DNA from: JAUWOY01 sp034431315
Lineage (GTDB): Bacteria > Chloroflexota > Anaerolineae > VGOG01
DNA: 64,000 bases
Direction of reading: 5' to 3'
Assembly: GCA_034431315.1 (NCBI GenBank)
Contig: DAOUDK010000014.1
Span: 7,053 to 71,052 of the forward strand
Below the pieces are notes generated by a model, which worked only from the letters and a program-made list of their open reading frames with translations, had not been told where the DNA came from and made no database searches. Shown one piece after another: positions 24,111-32,631 of this stretch (the stretch's first letter is position 1; the number at the start of each line of letters is the position of its first letter). The position numbers were made by a program, and so were the translations under genes.

Positions 24111-24218
24111 GGCTAGGCGGAGACACAAATCGTAGAAGCTTTCCTCTCCCCTATCGTTCGTATGAAAGGCAACGAGCAACGAGTCAACGAGGTAACGAAT
24201 GACTCGTTCACTTGTTAC

Positions 24219-25067
24219 TCATTCCTCATTATTATTCCCCAGCTTACCGTTCAGCCACTCCAACAAACATTCAAACACCTGCCCCTGCTCAGGCTCGTTG
24301 TGGATTTCGTGATAAAATCCATCCCAGATTCTCAGAGTGCAGCGATGACCCACCTGGGCGGCGAATTCGCGGCTGGCTTGCGCAGACGTCAGGCGGTCTG
24401 CGCTGCCGTGCATCAGCAGCAAAGGCAGCGGGAACTTGGCGGCGTGCTCCAGGGCCCACAAACCGGCCTCGAGCATGTCAATTCCCAAACGAGCTGTCAC
24501 GCGATCGTGGACCAACGGGTCATCGTTGTAGGCCCGCACAACTTCGGGGTCGCGCGAAAGGTCCTGGCGGTCTATCTCGTTGGACATGGACAAGGCGGGC
24601 CACAGGCCACGCATGATTTTGCCGAGGGGTATTTTCCAGGCTGGAGGCTCGAAAGCAGTTCGCAGCAGAGGCCCAGTGGCGACCACCCCGGCCAGTCGCG
24701 GACGGCGGTGCAGGGCGTACTCGATCACCAGGTTGCCGCCCAGGCTGTGGCCGTACAGGAAACGTGGGCGGTCGGGGTAACGCTCTGCCGCCTCTTCCAA
24801 AAGGTGCGAGATGTCTTCCAGCAGAGCTTCGTAGCTGGGTGTGTGGCCGCGCTGCCCTTCGGATTTGCCGTGGCCGCGCAGGTCAAAGGCCAGCAGGGCG
24901 TAGCCGGCCTGGTTCAAAAAGGCGGCCAGGTGCGCGTAGCGCCCACTGTGCTCTCCCAACCCGTGCACCAGGCAAACCGCCGCCTTGGGTTCGGTTTCCG
25001 GCTGCCAACCCTGGGCATAAAGCCGCAGCCCGTCTTCCGTTTGCCATTCGAATTCAAAGTGTTGCAT
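24219..25067 (-). CDS. Alpha/beta hydrolase, monoacylglycerol lipase-like
   Basis: 282 residues. VCLVHGLGEHSGRY holds the oxyanion HG motif, FDLRGHGKSEG follows, the nucleophile elbow is YGHSLGGNL (Ser ~114), the acid is in HGSADRLTS, and the His in FYHEIHNEPE. This pattern and length fit the monoglyceride lipase/lysophospholipase group. GGAGG is six bases before the ATG. Last gene of the minus-strand run MFS - amidohydrolase - flavoprotein - lipase, with 7-25 base gaps. Confidence 0.88.
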   Translation of the reverse strand: MQHFEFEWQTEDGLRLYAQGWQPETEPKAAVCLVHGLGEHSGRYAHLAAFLNQAGYALLAFDLRGHGKSEGQRGHTPSYEALLEDISHLLEEAAERYPDRPRFLYGHSLGGNLVIEYALHRRPRLAGVVATGPLLRTAFEPPAWKIPLGKIMRGLWPALSMSNEIDRQDLSRDPEVVRAYNDDPLVHDRVTARLGIDMLEAGLWALEHAAKFPLPLLLMHGSADRLTSAQASREFAAQVGHRCTLRIWDGFYHEIHNEPEQGQVFECLLEWLNGKLGNNNEE

Positions 25068-25092
25068 ATTGCACCTCCTAAAAGTGTGATAC

Positions 25093-26355
25093 TTACCGTG
25101 CTGCAGACCGGCCAGCTACCCAACCAGTAGAAAACGCGGCCTGCAGGTTGTAGCCGCCGGTGTCGGCGTCTACGTCCAGCACCTCGCCGGCGAAATAGAG
25201 GCCCTCCACCAGGCGCGAAGCCATGGTGCGCGGGTCAATCTCTCGCGTGTCCACTCCGCCGGCGGTGATGATGGCCTCGGTGAAAGGACGATGCCCCGTC
25301 ACCTCCAGGCGAAAATCCTTCAGCCACATCCGCAGCCGCTGGCGCTCCTGGGCCGTGATCTGGTGCGCCATTTTGTCCGGGGGGATGCCCGTCAGGTCTA
25401 TGCAAACCGGGATCAGCTTGCTGGGGAGCAGCCTCTTGAGAATCGTGTGAAAGTGCTGCTTGCCGTGGGCATCCAGGTCGCGGCGAAGGCGCGCGTCTAG
25501 CTTGCGCTCGTCGAGAGCGGGTTTGAGGTCAACGGAAAGGATCACCTTCTGGCCCAGGTGCAGCGCGTCTACCACCTGCCTGCTCAGGGAGAGGATGATC
25601 GGCCCGGAGAGGCCAAAATGGGTAAAGAGCATCTCGCCAAAGGCTTCGGCCTGCTTCTTGCCATTGACCCACACCCGGACGGTCACGTTGCGCAGGCTCA
25701 GCCCTTGCAGCCTGGGGGCCACGTCGCCCGCCGTCTCCAGGGGAACCAGCGCGGGTCGAATGGGCACGATGGTGTGCCCCACCGCTTGGGCCAGCCGATA
25801 CCCGTCCCCCGTTGAGCCGGTGGCGGGGTAAGACGCCCCGCCTGTGGCGACGATGACGGCATCGGCGCGATAGAAACCAGGTTTTTGGGGAAAAACCTGG
25901 TTTCTGAGCACCTGCACCCCGACCACCCGTCCCCCCTCGACCAGCAACCGCTCCACCGGCGAGCGGGTTCGCAGGGTCACGCCCTGTTTTCCAATCCGCC
26001 ACACCAGCGCATCCACCACGTCCTGAGCTTGGCCGCTGGATGGGAAGACCCGTCCCCCGCGCTCGGTCACGGTACGGACTCCCAGTTCCTCGAAGAAAGC
26101 TACCAGGTCAGAGTTGAAAAACCGGGAAAAAGCCTGGCGAAGGAAACGCCCGTCGGGTCCGAAGTGCGCGATAAACTCGGATACTGGAGCGACGTTGGTC
26201 AGGTTGCAGCGTCCCTTGCCGGCAATGCGCAGCTTGCGCCCCGGGCGATCCATCTTTTCCAGAAGCAGCGTTTCAGCCCCCATCTCGGCGGCCTGCCCTG
26301 CGGCCATCAAACCGGCTGCTCCTGCTCCGACCACAATCACCTGACGACCTGTCAT
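25093..26355 (-). CDS. HI0933/BaiN-type flavoprotein
   Basis: 420 residues. N-terminal FAD motif VIVVGAGAAGLMAAGQAAEM, then GRKLRIAGKGRCNLTN, the HI0933 signature, IVATGGASYPATGSTGDGY, and C-terminal GGVDTREIDPRTM and GLYFAGEVLDVDADTGGYN. Family members reduce unsaturated ring systems (BaiN reduces bile-acid intermediates) or have unknown roles. At residues ~151-161 a perfect 15-base inverted repeat (25,872-25,905) codes for NQVFPQKPGFY, which sits in a surface loop before ADAVIVATGG and looks like an inserted element. Gap to the amidohydrolase gene is 7 bases. Confidence 0.88.
   Translation of the reverse strand: MTGRQVIVVGAGAAGLMAAGQAAEMGAETLLLEKMDRPGRKLRIAGKGRCNLTNVAPVSEFIAHFGPDGRFLRQAFSRFFNSDLVAFFEELGVRTVTERGGRVFPSSGQAQDVVDALVWRIGKQGVTLRTRSPVERLLVEGGRVVGVQVLRNQVFPQKPGFYRADAVIVATGGASYPATGSTGDGYRLAQAVGHTIVPIRPALVPLETAGDVAPRLQGLSLRNVTVRVWVNGKKQAEAFGEMLFTHFGLSGPIILSLSRQVVDALHLGQKVILSVDLKPALDERKLDARLRRDLDAHGKQHFHTILKRLLPSKLIPVCIDLTGIPPDKMAHQITAQERQRLRMWLKDFRLEVTGHRPFTEAIITAGGVDTREIDPRTMASRLVEGLYFAGEVLDVDADTGGYNLQAAFSTGWVAGRSAAR
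25872..25905. repeat. Perfect 15-base palindrome inside the flavoprotein gene
   Basis: AGAAACCAGGTTTTT-GGGG-AAAAACCTGGTTTCT. One arm of the same element (AAAAACCTGGTTTCT) is found in the GH-like gene at 43,776-43,790. Confidence 0.85.
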
Positions 26356-26362
26356 GTAGCCC

Positions 26363-27571
26363 CTACTCCCGCTTATAGGCCACCTGGCCGTCCACCAGCA
26401 CCAATTCGGTCACGGTGCGGTAGTCGAAGGGGTGTCCGCTAAAGACGACGAGGTCGGCGTCCTTGCCTGCCTCCAGGCTGCCCACCCGGTCGGCCACGCC
26501 GATGATCTCGGCAGGGTTGATGGTGATGGCCTTCAACGCCTCTTGTTCTGGCATCCCCTCGCGCGTGGCCAGGGCGGCGTTGATGGTCAGGTATTTGACC
26601 GCCGACATCTCGTCGGTCTGAATGGCCACTTTGATGCCCGCTTTGGCCATCAGGCCGGGGTTTCTGGGTGTCATGTCCTTCAGCTCGTACTTGACGCGAG
26701 AGAACAGAATCGGGCCAGCGGTGACCGGAATCCCCTTGTCGGCCAGTATGTCGGCGATTTTGTAGCCCTCGGTGGCGTGCTCCAGCGTCAGGTCCAGGTC
26801 GAACTCTTCGGCGATGCGGATGGCGGTGAGCATGTCGTCGGCGCGGTGGGCGTGGATGCGGGCCTTCATCTCGCGGCGCAGCACTTTGCCCAACGCTTCC
26901 AGTTTGAGATCGCGCTCCGGCTGCTTGGGCTCTTCTGCATCCTCATCCTCCGCCTCGACTTTGGCCTGATACTCAGCCAGGTCGGCTTCGTAGCGGCGCC
27001 ATTTTTCCAGATAGTTCTGGGCGTCCACCAACGCGGCGCGCAAGGTGGCCGCATTTCCCATCCGCGTGGACGGCGCTTTCTTTTGCTCGCCGTAGACTCG
27101 CTTGGGATTCTCGCCCAGGGCCATTTTCATGCCCGCCGGCTCCAGCAGCACCATCTGCTCTACGCTGGGCTTGGGCACTGTCTTGATACAGACCCACTGC
27201 CCGCCGATGAGATTGCCGCTGCCGGGACCGGTGAGCACCGTCGTCACGCCAGCAGCTACCAGTTCCTTGAACGCCTGGTCTTCGGGATGCACCGCGTCCA
27301 GCGCGCGCAGGTGCGGCGTGATGGGATCGGTCATCTCGTTGCCGTCGGAATACTCCCAGCCAATGCCATCGGGGAATAGCCCCACGTGACAGTGGGCGTC
27401 AATCAGGCCCGGCATCACCACCTTGCCTGTGGCGTCGTACACTTCAGCATCCTCTGGGATCTCGACCTCTTCTCCCACAGCGACGATGCGCCCGTCCTCG
27501 ACCAGCACCGTACCGCGTTCCAGCGTGCCTTGGGTGATGGTCATCACCTTGCCATTGGTTATGGCGATCAT
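26363..27571 (-). CDS. Amidohydrolase (imidazolonepropionase-like)
   Basis: 402 residues. Metal-dependent hydrolase features: GLIDAHCHVG is the HxH motif, ARIHAHRADD and LTLEHATEGY give later His ligands, AIQTDEM the Asp. N-terminal and C-terminal composite beta domain (ITNGKVMTITQGTLERGTV, GSLEAGKDADLVVFSGHP). A highly charged insertion at ~205-225 (EDEDAEEPKQPERD) is unusual. AAGGAG lies 10 bases before the ATG. Substrate not evident; members cleave cyclic amides, dipeptides or hydantoin-like rings. Confidence 0.87.
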   Translation of the reverse strand: MIAITNGKVMTITQGTLERGTVLVEDGRIVAVGEEVEIPEDAEVYDATGKVVMPGLIDAHCHVGLFPDGIGWEYSDGNEMTDPITPHLRALDAVHPEDQAFKELVAAGVTTVLTGPGSGNLIGGQWVCIKTVPKPSVEQMVLLEPAGMKMALGENPKRVYGEQKKAPSTRMGNAATLRAALVDAQNYLEKWRRYEADLAEYQAKVEAEDEDAEEPKQPERDLKLEALGKVLRREMKARIHAHRADDMLTAIRIAEEFDLDLTLEHATEGYKIADILADKGIPVTAGPILFSRVKYELKDMTPRNPGLMAKAGIKVAIQTDEMSAVKYLTINAALATREGMPEQEALKAITINPAEIIGVADRVGSLEAGKDADLVVFSGHPFDYRTVTELVLVDGQVAYKRE

Positions 27572-27584
27572 TTGATCATTCTCC

Positions 27585-28814
27585 TTATTTTTGATTTGCC
27601 TGCGGCGACTTGTCCGCAGGCAGCTTGAATTTGATCCACATAATGGGCAGCATCAGCAGCGTGGCCACCAGTGGGGCGTAGAACGGTACTTGTGGCGCGA
27701 ACCGCTCCCATAACACTGCTCCGATGTACGGCGCTGGCAGCGAGATCAGGCCAATGCTGGTGCTGAACAGTCCAAAGGCCGTGCCGCGCAGATGAAGGGG
27801 CACCACCTTGGAGATCAGCGCATTGTAGGCGGGGCCGATCAGCGCCTCGCCAACGCCGAAGAGAGCCCACACCACCGCGAACCCGGCAAAGACGCGGCTT
27901 TGCAGAAACACGGCTATCGCCACAGCCATGAGGAAAAAGCCAGCCACGATCCCCACTCTTTCCCCCTTCTTGTCCGACAGCCAGCCCGATGGCGCCAGGA
28001 GCAACATGGTGACCAGCCCGTGAATGGACGACAGCCAACTGATCTCCACGTTCGAGAGGCCCATCAAGTTCTGCATGTACAGCGGCAGGAGTTGAAACGC
28101 CATGCTGAAGGTCACGTCGCGTACTCCATCGGAGATGAAGATCCAGGTGACGACGCCTCCCGCCAGCACCAGCCCGCCCATCGCCACCAGGCTGGCTCTC
28201 AGGTTCGCCAGGGAGGGCTTTTCCCGGGGTTCGCTTTCCCCGCGATGTGCGTTTCGGGCCATGAGCAGCCGGATGCCGGTGGCTGTAGCATACAGTGCGC
28301 CGGCAGCTATGAACATGCTCCTGAAGCCCAGGTATTGTGACAGGTAGCCGCCGATGGGCGGGCCGACGATGCCCACGATCATGAACAGGCTCTGAGACAG
28401 TCCGTACACCCGGCCACGGGTGGCCTCGGTGGATTCCTCAGCGATGAAGGCCATGAAGCTGGGCGCGACGAACGAACGCGCCATGGCACCTGTTACCGTT
28501 GCCATGAGCAGCCACTCCCACGAAGGGGCGAAAACATACACGAAGTAACCAAGCACCCCAGCCAGGCTGCCGATGGCGACGGCTTGCAACCGCCCGATCG
28601 AGTCCGATATCCATCCGCCCAGGATCTGAAAAGCCAGTGGCGCGATGGCCCCCAGGGTGAAGAACAACCCGACCTGCCCCACGTCTGCGCCCAACTCTTG
28701 CAAGTACAGCGGCAGCAGCGGCCCGTGCATGTGCCCGGCGATGTTTGCCAGGATCATCGTGCCCATAAACAGCAGCAACGGGCGCGTTAGTAGCGGTGTT
28801 CTCTTTGCTTCCAT
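27585..28814 (-). CDS. Major facilitator superfamily transporter
   Basis: 409 residues, about 12 membrane helices. Motif A after helix 2 is GGWISDSIGRLQAV, and its half-repeat after helix 8 is GWLSDKKGERVG. The N-terminal LLLFMGTMILANIAGHMHGPLL and C-terminal GPAYNALISKVVPLHLRGT are typical of drug- or sugar-type MFS exporters. AAGGATT precedes the ATG. Upstream gap to the HicB-like gene is 41 bases. Substrate unknown. Confidence 0.87.
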   Translation of the reverse strand: MEAKRTPLLTRPLLLFMGTMILANIAGHMHGPLLPLYLQELGADVGQVGLFFTLGAIAPLAFQILGGWISDSIGRLQAVAIGSLAGVLGYFVYVFAPSWEWLLMATVTGAMARSFVAPSFMAFIAEESTEATRGRVYGLSQSLFMIVGIVGPPIGGYLSQYLGFRSMFIAAGALYATATGIRLLMARNAHRGESEPREKPSLANLRASLVAMGGLVLAGGVVTWIFISDGVRDVTFSMAFQLLPLYMQNLMGLSNVEISWLSSIHGLVTMLLLAPSGWLSDKKGERVGIVAGFFLMAVAIAVFLQSRVFAGFAVVWALFGVGEALIGPAYNALISKVVPLHLRGTAFGLFSTSIGLISLPAPYIGAVLWERFAPQVPFYAPLVATLLMLPIMWIKFKLPADKSPQANQK

Positions 28815-28855
28815 GAATCCTTCCGGGCGCGGATAGTAGACCCCTTGGCCTATCT

Positions 28856-29077
28856 CTATGCCACTGCCTGGTAGATAACTGGCCGGTAACTTGGCTCTGG
28901 AATAGGTTTGCCCTCAGCATGGGCTGCCTCAAGCCAGGCATCCTTGGCAACCCTAACTTGCCTGAGCGCCTCCTCGAGCGTGTTGCCGAAGGTGGAGCAA
29001 GCTTCCAGGTCGGGGATGTCCGCGATGTATCCGCCGTCTTCTTCGCTGTAAAAGATGTTGATGTGATAGTCTTTCAT
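28856..29077 (-). CDS. HicB-like protein, orphan
   Basis: 73 residues. INIFYSEEDGGYIADIPDLE followed by ACSTFGNTLEEALRQVRVA is the HicB/UPF0150 core. No hicA-like gene is next to it. The ATG overlaps the stop of the cyclophilin gene by four bases (ATGA), so it is translated from that message. Such solitary HicB proteins may regulate or be remnants of toxin-antitoxin pairs. Confidence 0.78.
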   Translation of the reverse strand: MKDYHINIFYSEEDGGYIADIPDLEACSTFGNTLEEALRQVRVAKDAWLEAAHAEGKPIPEPSYRPVIYQAVA

Positions 29078-29733
29078 TCTTCCGTAATGCTGACCTTCTC
29101 TATCACGTCGCCCACGGCGATGGACTGAACTACGTCCATCCCCTTGATGACGTGACCGAAGGCCGTGTACCCTTCGTCCAGGAAAGGCGTCGGGGCCAGG
29201 GTGATATAGAACTGGCTGCCGCTGGAGGCGCGGGTAGGGTTCACCTGGTCTGCTTTGCGGGCCATGGCGATGGCACCCTCGATGTGGGGCAACTGGATCT
29301 CCGCCGGCACGGTGTAGCCAGGGCCACCGCCCCCGGTGCCCATCGGGTCGCCTCCCTGGATGACAAAGCCAGGCTCCACGCGGTGGAACGTCAGGTTGTC
29401 ATAAAAGCCCTGTCTCGCCAGGAAGACGAAGTTGTTGACGGTGAGCGGGGCGGCGCTGGCATCGAGTTGGACGACGATGTCGCCTTTGGCCGTGGAGATG
29501 GTGGCGACGTAGCTCTTGCTGGAGTCAATCTGCATCTCCGGCGGCTTGCTGTACACGTCGGCGCGGTCGGCTGGATTGGCCGGCATGGCCGGTTCGGTCG
29601 GCGTGGGTAGCTTGGTCGGTGTGGGCGGTTCGGTCGGCGCGCAGCTAACAACCACTGCACTCAGTAAGAGGACCGCAGCGATAGCATGACTCCACCGCCA
29701 GTTCTTGTTGGTTCGTTTGTTCTTCTTGATCAT
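29074..29733 (-). CDS. Lipoprotein peptidyl-prolyl cis-trans isomerase (cyclophilin)
   Basis: 219 residues. A signal peptide ends in a lipobox (SAVVVSC), followed by a Thr/Pro-rich linker (EPPTPTKLPTPTEP). The cyclophilin domain (~75-215) has FHRVEPGFVIQGGDP with the catalytic Arg in FHRV, GSQFYITLAPTPFLDEGYTA, and FGHVIKGMDVV. It would assist folding of exported proteins on the outer face of the cell. AAGGAG precedes the ATG. Followed by a coupled HicB-like ORF and the MFS gene. Confidence 0.9.
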   Translation of the reverse strand: MIKKNKRTNKNWRWSHAIAAVLLLSAVVVSCAPTEPPTPTKLPTPTEPAMPANPADRADVYSKPPEMQIDSSKSYVATISTAKGDIVVQLDASAAPLTVNNFVFLARQGFYDNLTFHRVEPGFVIQGGDPMGTGGGGPGYTVPAEIQLPHIEGAIAMARKADQVNPTRASSGSQFYITLAPTPFLDEGYTAFGHVIKGMDVVQSIAVGDVIEKVSITEE

Positions 29734-29816
29734 AATTCTCCTTTCGTTTCAATCTGCGCAGCGGATGGAAAACTGATAAGCGGATAGCCGCTGCTCTCTC
29801 ATCCGCTTACCCACTT

Positions 29817-30260
29817 CTATCTGTTGCCTCTCAACCAAAGTAGCAACGTCAAATAGGCTCCAAAGATGGTTGTCAACAACTGCAAGAACGGGGATATGAG
29901 TATCATCAGAACCAGCCAGCCTATGAAGCTTATCTTCGGATCATAGAGGATGAATGGATGCCCAAAATTCTGGAAGTCGGCGCTGGGGTTGAAGATCATG
30001 GGAATGGTCCTTCCCCAGATGAGACTCATCACAACGAAGGTGAAGGCTGCGGTAACGATGGCCTGGACGAAAACTCTCCCGAAAACGCCCTTTACATTTG
30101 TTGTAGCCATGGTTGCTCTCTTGGCGATGTGCCATCCAACGAAGAATCCGAACAGTATGCAGGCCAGCGGAACGCCCATCCCCATCCCAACACACAGTAA
30201 ATCAACGATGACGAAAATCGCAAAAGCAGTTCTTGTGTTCAGTCTGAGAATTCTATCCAT
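29817..30260 (-). CDS. Four-helix membrane protein of unknown function
   Basis: 147 residues from ATG 30,260, with GGAGGAGG three bases away; the open frame upstream is repeat-derived (ATCTGCG motifs) and is excluded. Hydrophobic helices: AFAIFVIVDLLCVGMGMGVPLACILFG, AIVTAAFTFVVMSLIWG, ISFIGWLVLMILISPFLQLL and a short terminal one. No family recognised. Confidence 0.7.
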   Translation of the reverse strand: MDRILRLNTRTAFAIFVIVDLLCVGMGMGVPLACILFGFFVGWHIAKRATMATTNVKGVFGRVFVQAIVTAAFTFVVMSLIWGRTIPMIFNPSADFQNFGHPFILYDPKISFIGWLVLMILISPFLQLLTTIFGAYLTLLLWLRGNR

Positions 30261-30400
30261 TGTCCTCCTCCTATCTCGGCGTAAACCGACAATCATTCGA
30301 CGCAGATTGACGCTGATCTGCGCTGATGCCGCTTCGCTTACAGTTATCTGCGAAAATCTGCGTGTATCTGCGTCCAGAGTCTTTGACTGGTTTGTGAGAA
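30261..30400. repeat. Dispersed ATCTGCG repeat unit
   Basis: Several imperfect copies of CTGCG/ATCTGCG (GATCTGCGCTGATG, TATCTGCGAAAATCTGCG, GTATCTGCGTCC) between the membrane protein gene and the SDR gene. It carries no convincing coding sequence or promoter. Confidence 0.5.
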
Positions 30401-30418
30401 TTCTGGGCTTCAAGGAGT

Positions 30419-31198
30419 TCAACGCTGGCTGGCCAATCCGCCCGCAATCTCTCCCCCATCAATCACGAAATACTGGCCAGTGATGAAGCTGGCGTCGTCT
30501 GAGGCCAGGAAGGCGAAGAGGGCGGCCACGTCCTCTGGTCGGCCTAGCCTGCCCAGGGGAACTTTGGCCTCGAAGGCGCGCCGCATTTCCACGGTGTATT
30601 CCGCTTCTTGCATCGGCGTCAGAATGAAACCCGGACACACGGCGTTGACGCGCACCGTGGGGGCCAGTTCCAGGGCCATGGAGCGCGTCAGCTCAATCAC
30701 CCCCGCCTTGGAGGCATTGTAGTCGGCGTAGTAGGGATAGCCCATCAAGCCGTTGGTGGAGCCCATGTTCAGGATGACGCCGCTACGTACATGTGATGAA
30801 GCGGCGCCATCTCCGGCCAGCATGCGCCGCGCTGCTTGCTGCGCCACAAAGAACACGCCGTCGAGATTGACCGCCATTACTTGGCGCCACTCCTGGGGGG
30901 AGATGTCCACAAAGCGGTGCCGGATGCTGATGCCAGCGTTGTTGATCAGCACGTCCAGTCCCCCCAGCAAACTGTCCAGTTCTTCAAAGGCTCGTGCTAC
31001 ATCGTCGGGATCCGAAACGTCGGCGTTGATGGTGCCGCTCAAAGACGGCAGTTCGCGTTCGAGGCGACGGAGCGCCGCCTCGTCGCGATCCAGCACCACG
31101 ACGCGCGAACCCTCCTCCAGGAAACGTGCCGCCGTGGCCGCGCCGATGCTGCCTGCTCCGCCAGTGATGAGCACTCGTTTGTCTTTCAGACCACGCAT
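30419..31198 (-). CDS. Short-chain dehydrogenase/reductase
   Basis: 259 residues, classical SDR. Cofactor motif TGGAGSIGAA, VVVLDRDE with Asp after strand 2 (NAD preference), NNAGIS, catalytic Ser in MGSTNG, YxxxK as YNASK, and a Rossmann C-terminus GRPEDVAALFAFLASDDASFITGQ...DGG. GGGAGGAAC precedes the ATG. It follows the SpoU methylase gene by 10 bases on the same strand. Substrate unknown. Confidence 0.9.
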   Translation of the reverse strand: MRGLKDKRVLITGGAGSIGAATAARFLEEGSRVVVLDRDEAALRRLERELPSLSGTINADVSDPDDVARAFEELDSLLGGLDVLINNAGISIRHRFVDISPQEWRQVMAVNLDGVFFVAQQAARRMLAGDGAASSHVRSGVILNMGSTNGLMGYPYYADYNASKAGVIELTRSMALELAPTVRVNAVCPGFILTPMQEAEYTVEMRRAFEAKVPLGRLGRPEDVAALFAFLASDDASFITGQYFVIDGGEIAGGLASQR

Positions 31199-31208
31199 CA
31201 GTTCCTCC

Positions 31209-31739
31209 CTACCCGGCCAGCCCCAGGTATCGAATGTGGAATACCGCCACCGCCAGCGCCACGTGCACGTTCAGCGATAAGCCCTTGCCCCATAAGGGGA
31301 TGAAGACGACGTCGTCACACAGAGCAAGCGTGGCGCGGGTGACACTGTGATCCTCGTGGCCGATGACCAGGCAGGTCTTGGCAGGCCAATCGGTCTCGTA
31401 GTATGGGCGGGCTCCCTCAGTGATTTCCAGCGCGAAGACGCGATAGCCCTGGTCTTTGAACTCTGCGATGGCTTTACTGGCCTCTTTCTCGTAGCGCCAG
31501 CGTACACTTCTGTGTTTGCTGCGTCCTACCTTGACGATGGTCGGATTGGGCGGCGTGGGCGTGATGCCGGTCAAGATCAGCTCCTCAATCCGCGCCGCGT
31601 CGGCGATGCGGAAAATGGAGCCAACATTGACCGGGTATTCCACGTTTTCGAGAACCACAACGATATCGTGCTGGATCGGATGTTGCCGCCTGAAGTCGCG
31701 ATGGAATCGTTTAAGAGGCGTGCCGTGAAGTGCTCTCAT
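31209..31739 (-). CDS. SpoU/TrmH-family RNA 2'-O-methyltransferase
   Basis: 176 residues, trefoil-knot SPOUT fold. Motif 1 NVEYPVNVGSIFRIADA, motif 2 LVIGHEDHSV (classical GxExxG-like), motif 3 IPLWGKGLSLNVHVALAVA. The family methylates ribose in tRNA or rRNA with SAM. Compact, lacking the N-terminal substrate-binding domain of RlmB. GGACGGAGAG before the ATG. Confidence 0.85.
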   Translation of the reverse strand: MRALHGTPLKRFHRDFRRQHPIQHDIVVVLENVEYPVNVGSIFRIADAARIEELILTGITPTPPNPTIVKVGRSKHRSVRWRYEKEASKAIAEFKDQGYRVFALEITEGARPYYETDWPAKTCLVIGHEDHSVTRATLALCDDVVFIPLWGKGLSLNVHVALAVAVFHIRYLGLAG

Positions 31740-31759
31740 GTCTCTCCGTCCGAAATTAT

Positions 31760-31830
31760 GATATGAGCTCCAAGGCCCGTCCTCGGGCCGCCAAGACCGC
31801 GCCCGGGGACGGGCGCTAGAGCCTTATATC
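31760..31830. repeat. 71-base imperfect palindrome
   Basis: Begins GATATGAGCTC and ends GAGCCTTATATC; inner CCCGTCCTCGGGC and CGCCCGGGGACGGGC. Lies between the methylase gene and the SDR gene, both on the minus strand. Probably a dispersed repeat that also ends the SDR transcript. Confidence 0.65.
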
Positions 31831-31848
31831 AGAACCTCAGTCTCTCCA

Positions 31849-32613
31849 TCATCCTGCCAGCCCGCCGCCGTCCACCACCAGGGCTGTGCCAGTGACGAAG
31901 GACGCGGCGTCACTGGCCAGATAAAGCGCGGCCTGGGCGATGTCCTCCGGCCTGCCGATGCGTTGCAATGGCCGTTCTGCCGCTTCCGCTAGAAAACGCT
32001 CGTCCGATTCGCCAAGCTGCCGCGCTTCATGCCGCAGCATGGGCGTGTCGGTATCGCCGGGGCAGATGCAGTTGACGCGGATGTTCTGCTCGCCGTGATC
32101 AAGGGCCATGGCCTTGGTCAGCAGAACCACCGCCCCTTTCGAGGCGCAGTACGCCGCCGCCTTGCGCCCACCGACCAGCCCCCAGCCCGAGGCGGTGTTG
32201 ATGATCACCCCGCCGCCGGCCTGGGCCATAATGGGAATGGCGTACTTGCTGAGCAAGAAAATCGCCTTGACGTTGACTGCCATCACCCGATCCCACTCCT
32301 CCTCGCTCGTCTCCAGCACAGAGGCCCGCCGGATGATGCCGGCGTTGTTGAAGAGGATGTCGAGGCCGCCCAATTGCTCCACGGTCTGCTGCACGGCCCG
32401 CTGGCAATCGGCCGCCTGGCTCACGTCGCAGCGCACAAAGATGGCCTGCCCGCCTTCGTCCACGATCATTTGAGCGACGGCCTGTCCGCCGGCCTCGTCT
32501 AAATCGACAATGGAGATTGCCGCGCCCTCGCGGGCGAAGAGCAACGCCGTCGCCCGCCCGATGCCCGACGCACCGCCGGTGATGAGCGCTCGTTTGCCCG
32601 TTAAACTCCCCAT
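31849..32613 (-). CDS. Short-chain dehydrogenase/reductase
   Basis: 254 residues from ATG 32,613, with GAAGGGA eight bases upstream; an upstream TTG would add six residues. TGGASGIGRA binds the cofactor, IVDLDE suggests NAD, NNAGI, Ser in NTASGWG, YCASK catalytic pair, and LGRPEDIAQAALYLASD-like C-terminal block ending TGTALVVDGG. It is one of two SDRs in 2 kb, not close paralogues. Its start lies 18 bases from the Nudix gene stop. Confidence 0.9.
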   Translation of the reverse strand: MGSLTGKRALITGGASGIGRATALLFAREGAAISIVDLDEAGGQAVAQMIVDEGGQAIFVRCDVSQAADCQRAVQQTVEQLGGLDILFNNAGIIRRASVLETSEEEWDRVMAVNVKAIFLLSKYAIPIMAQAGGGVIINTASGWGLVGGRKAAAYCASKGAVVLLTKAMALDHGEQNIRVNCICPGDTDTPMLRHEARQLGESDERFLAEAAERPLQRIGRPEDIAQAALYLASDAASFVTGTALVVDGGGLAG

Positions 32614-32631
32614 TGTTTTTCCCTTCGGCAA

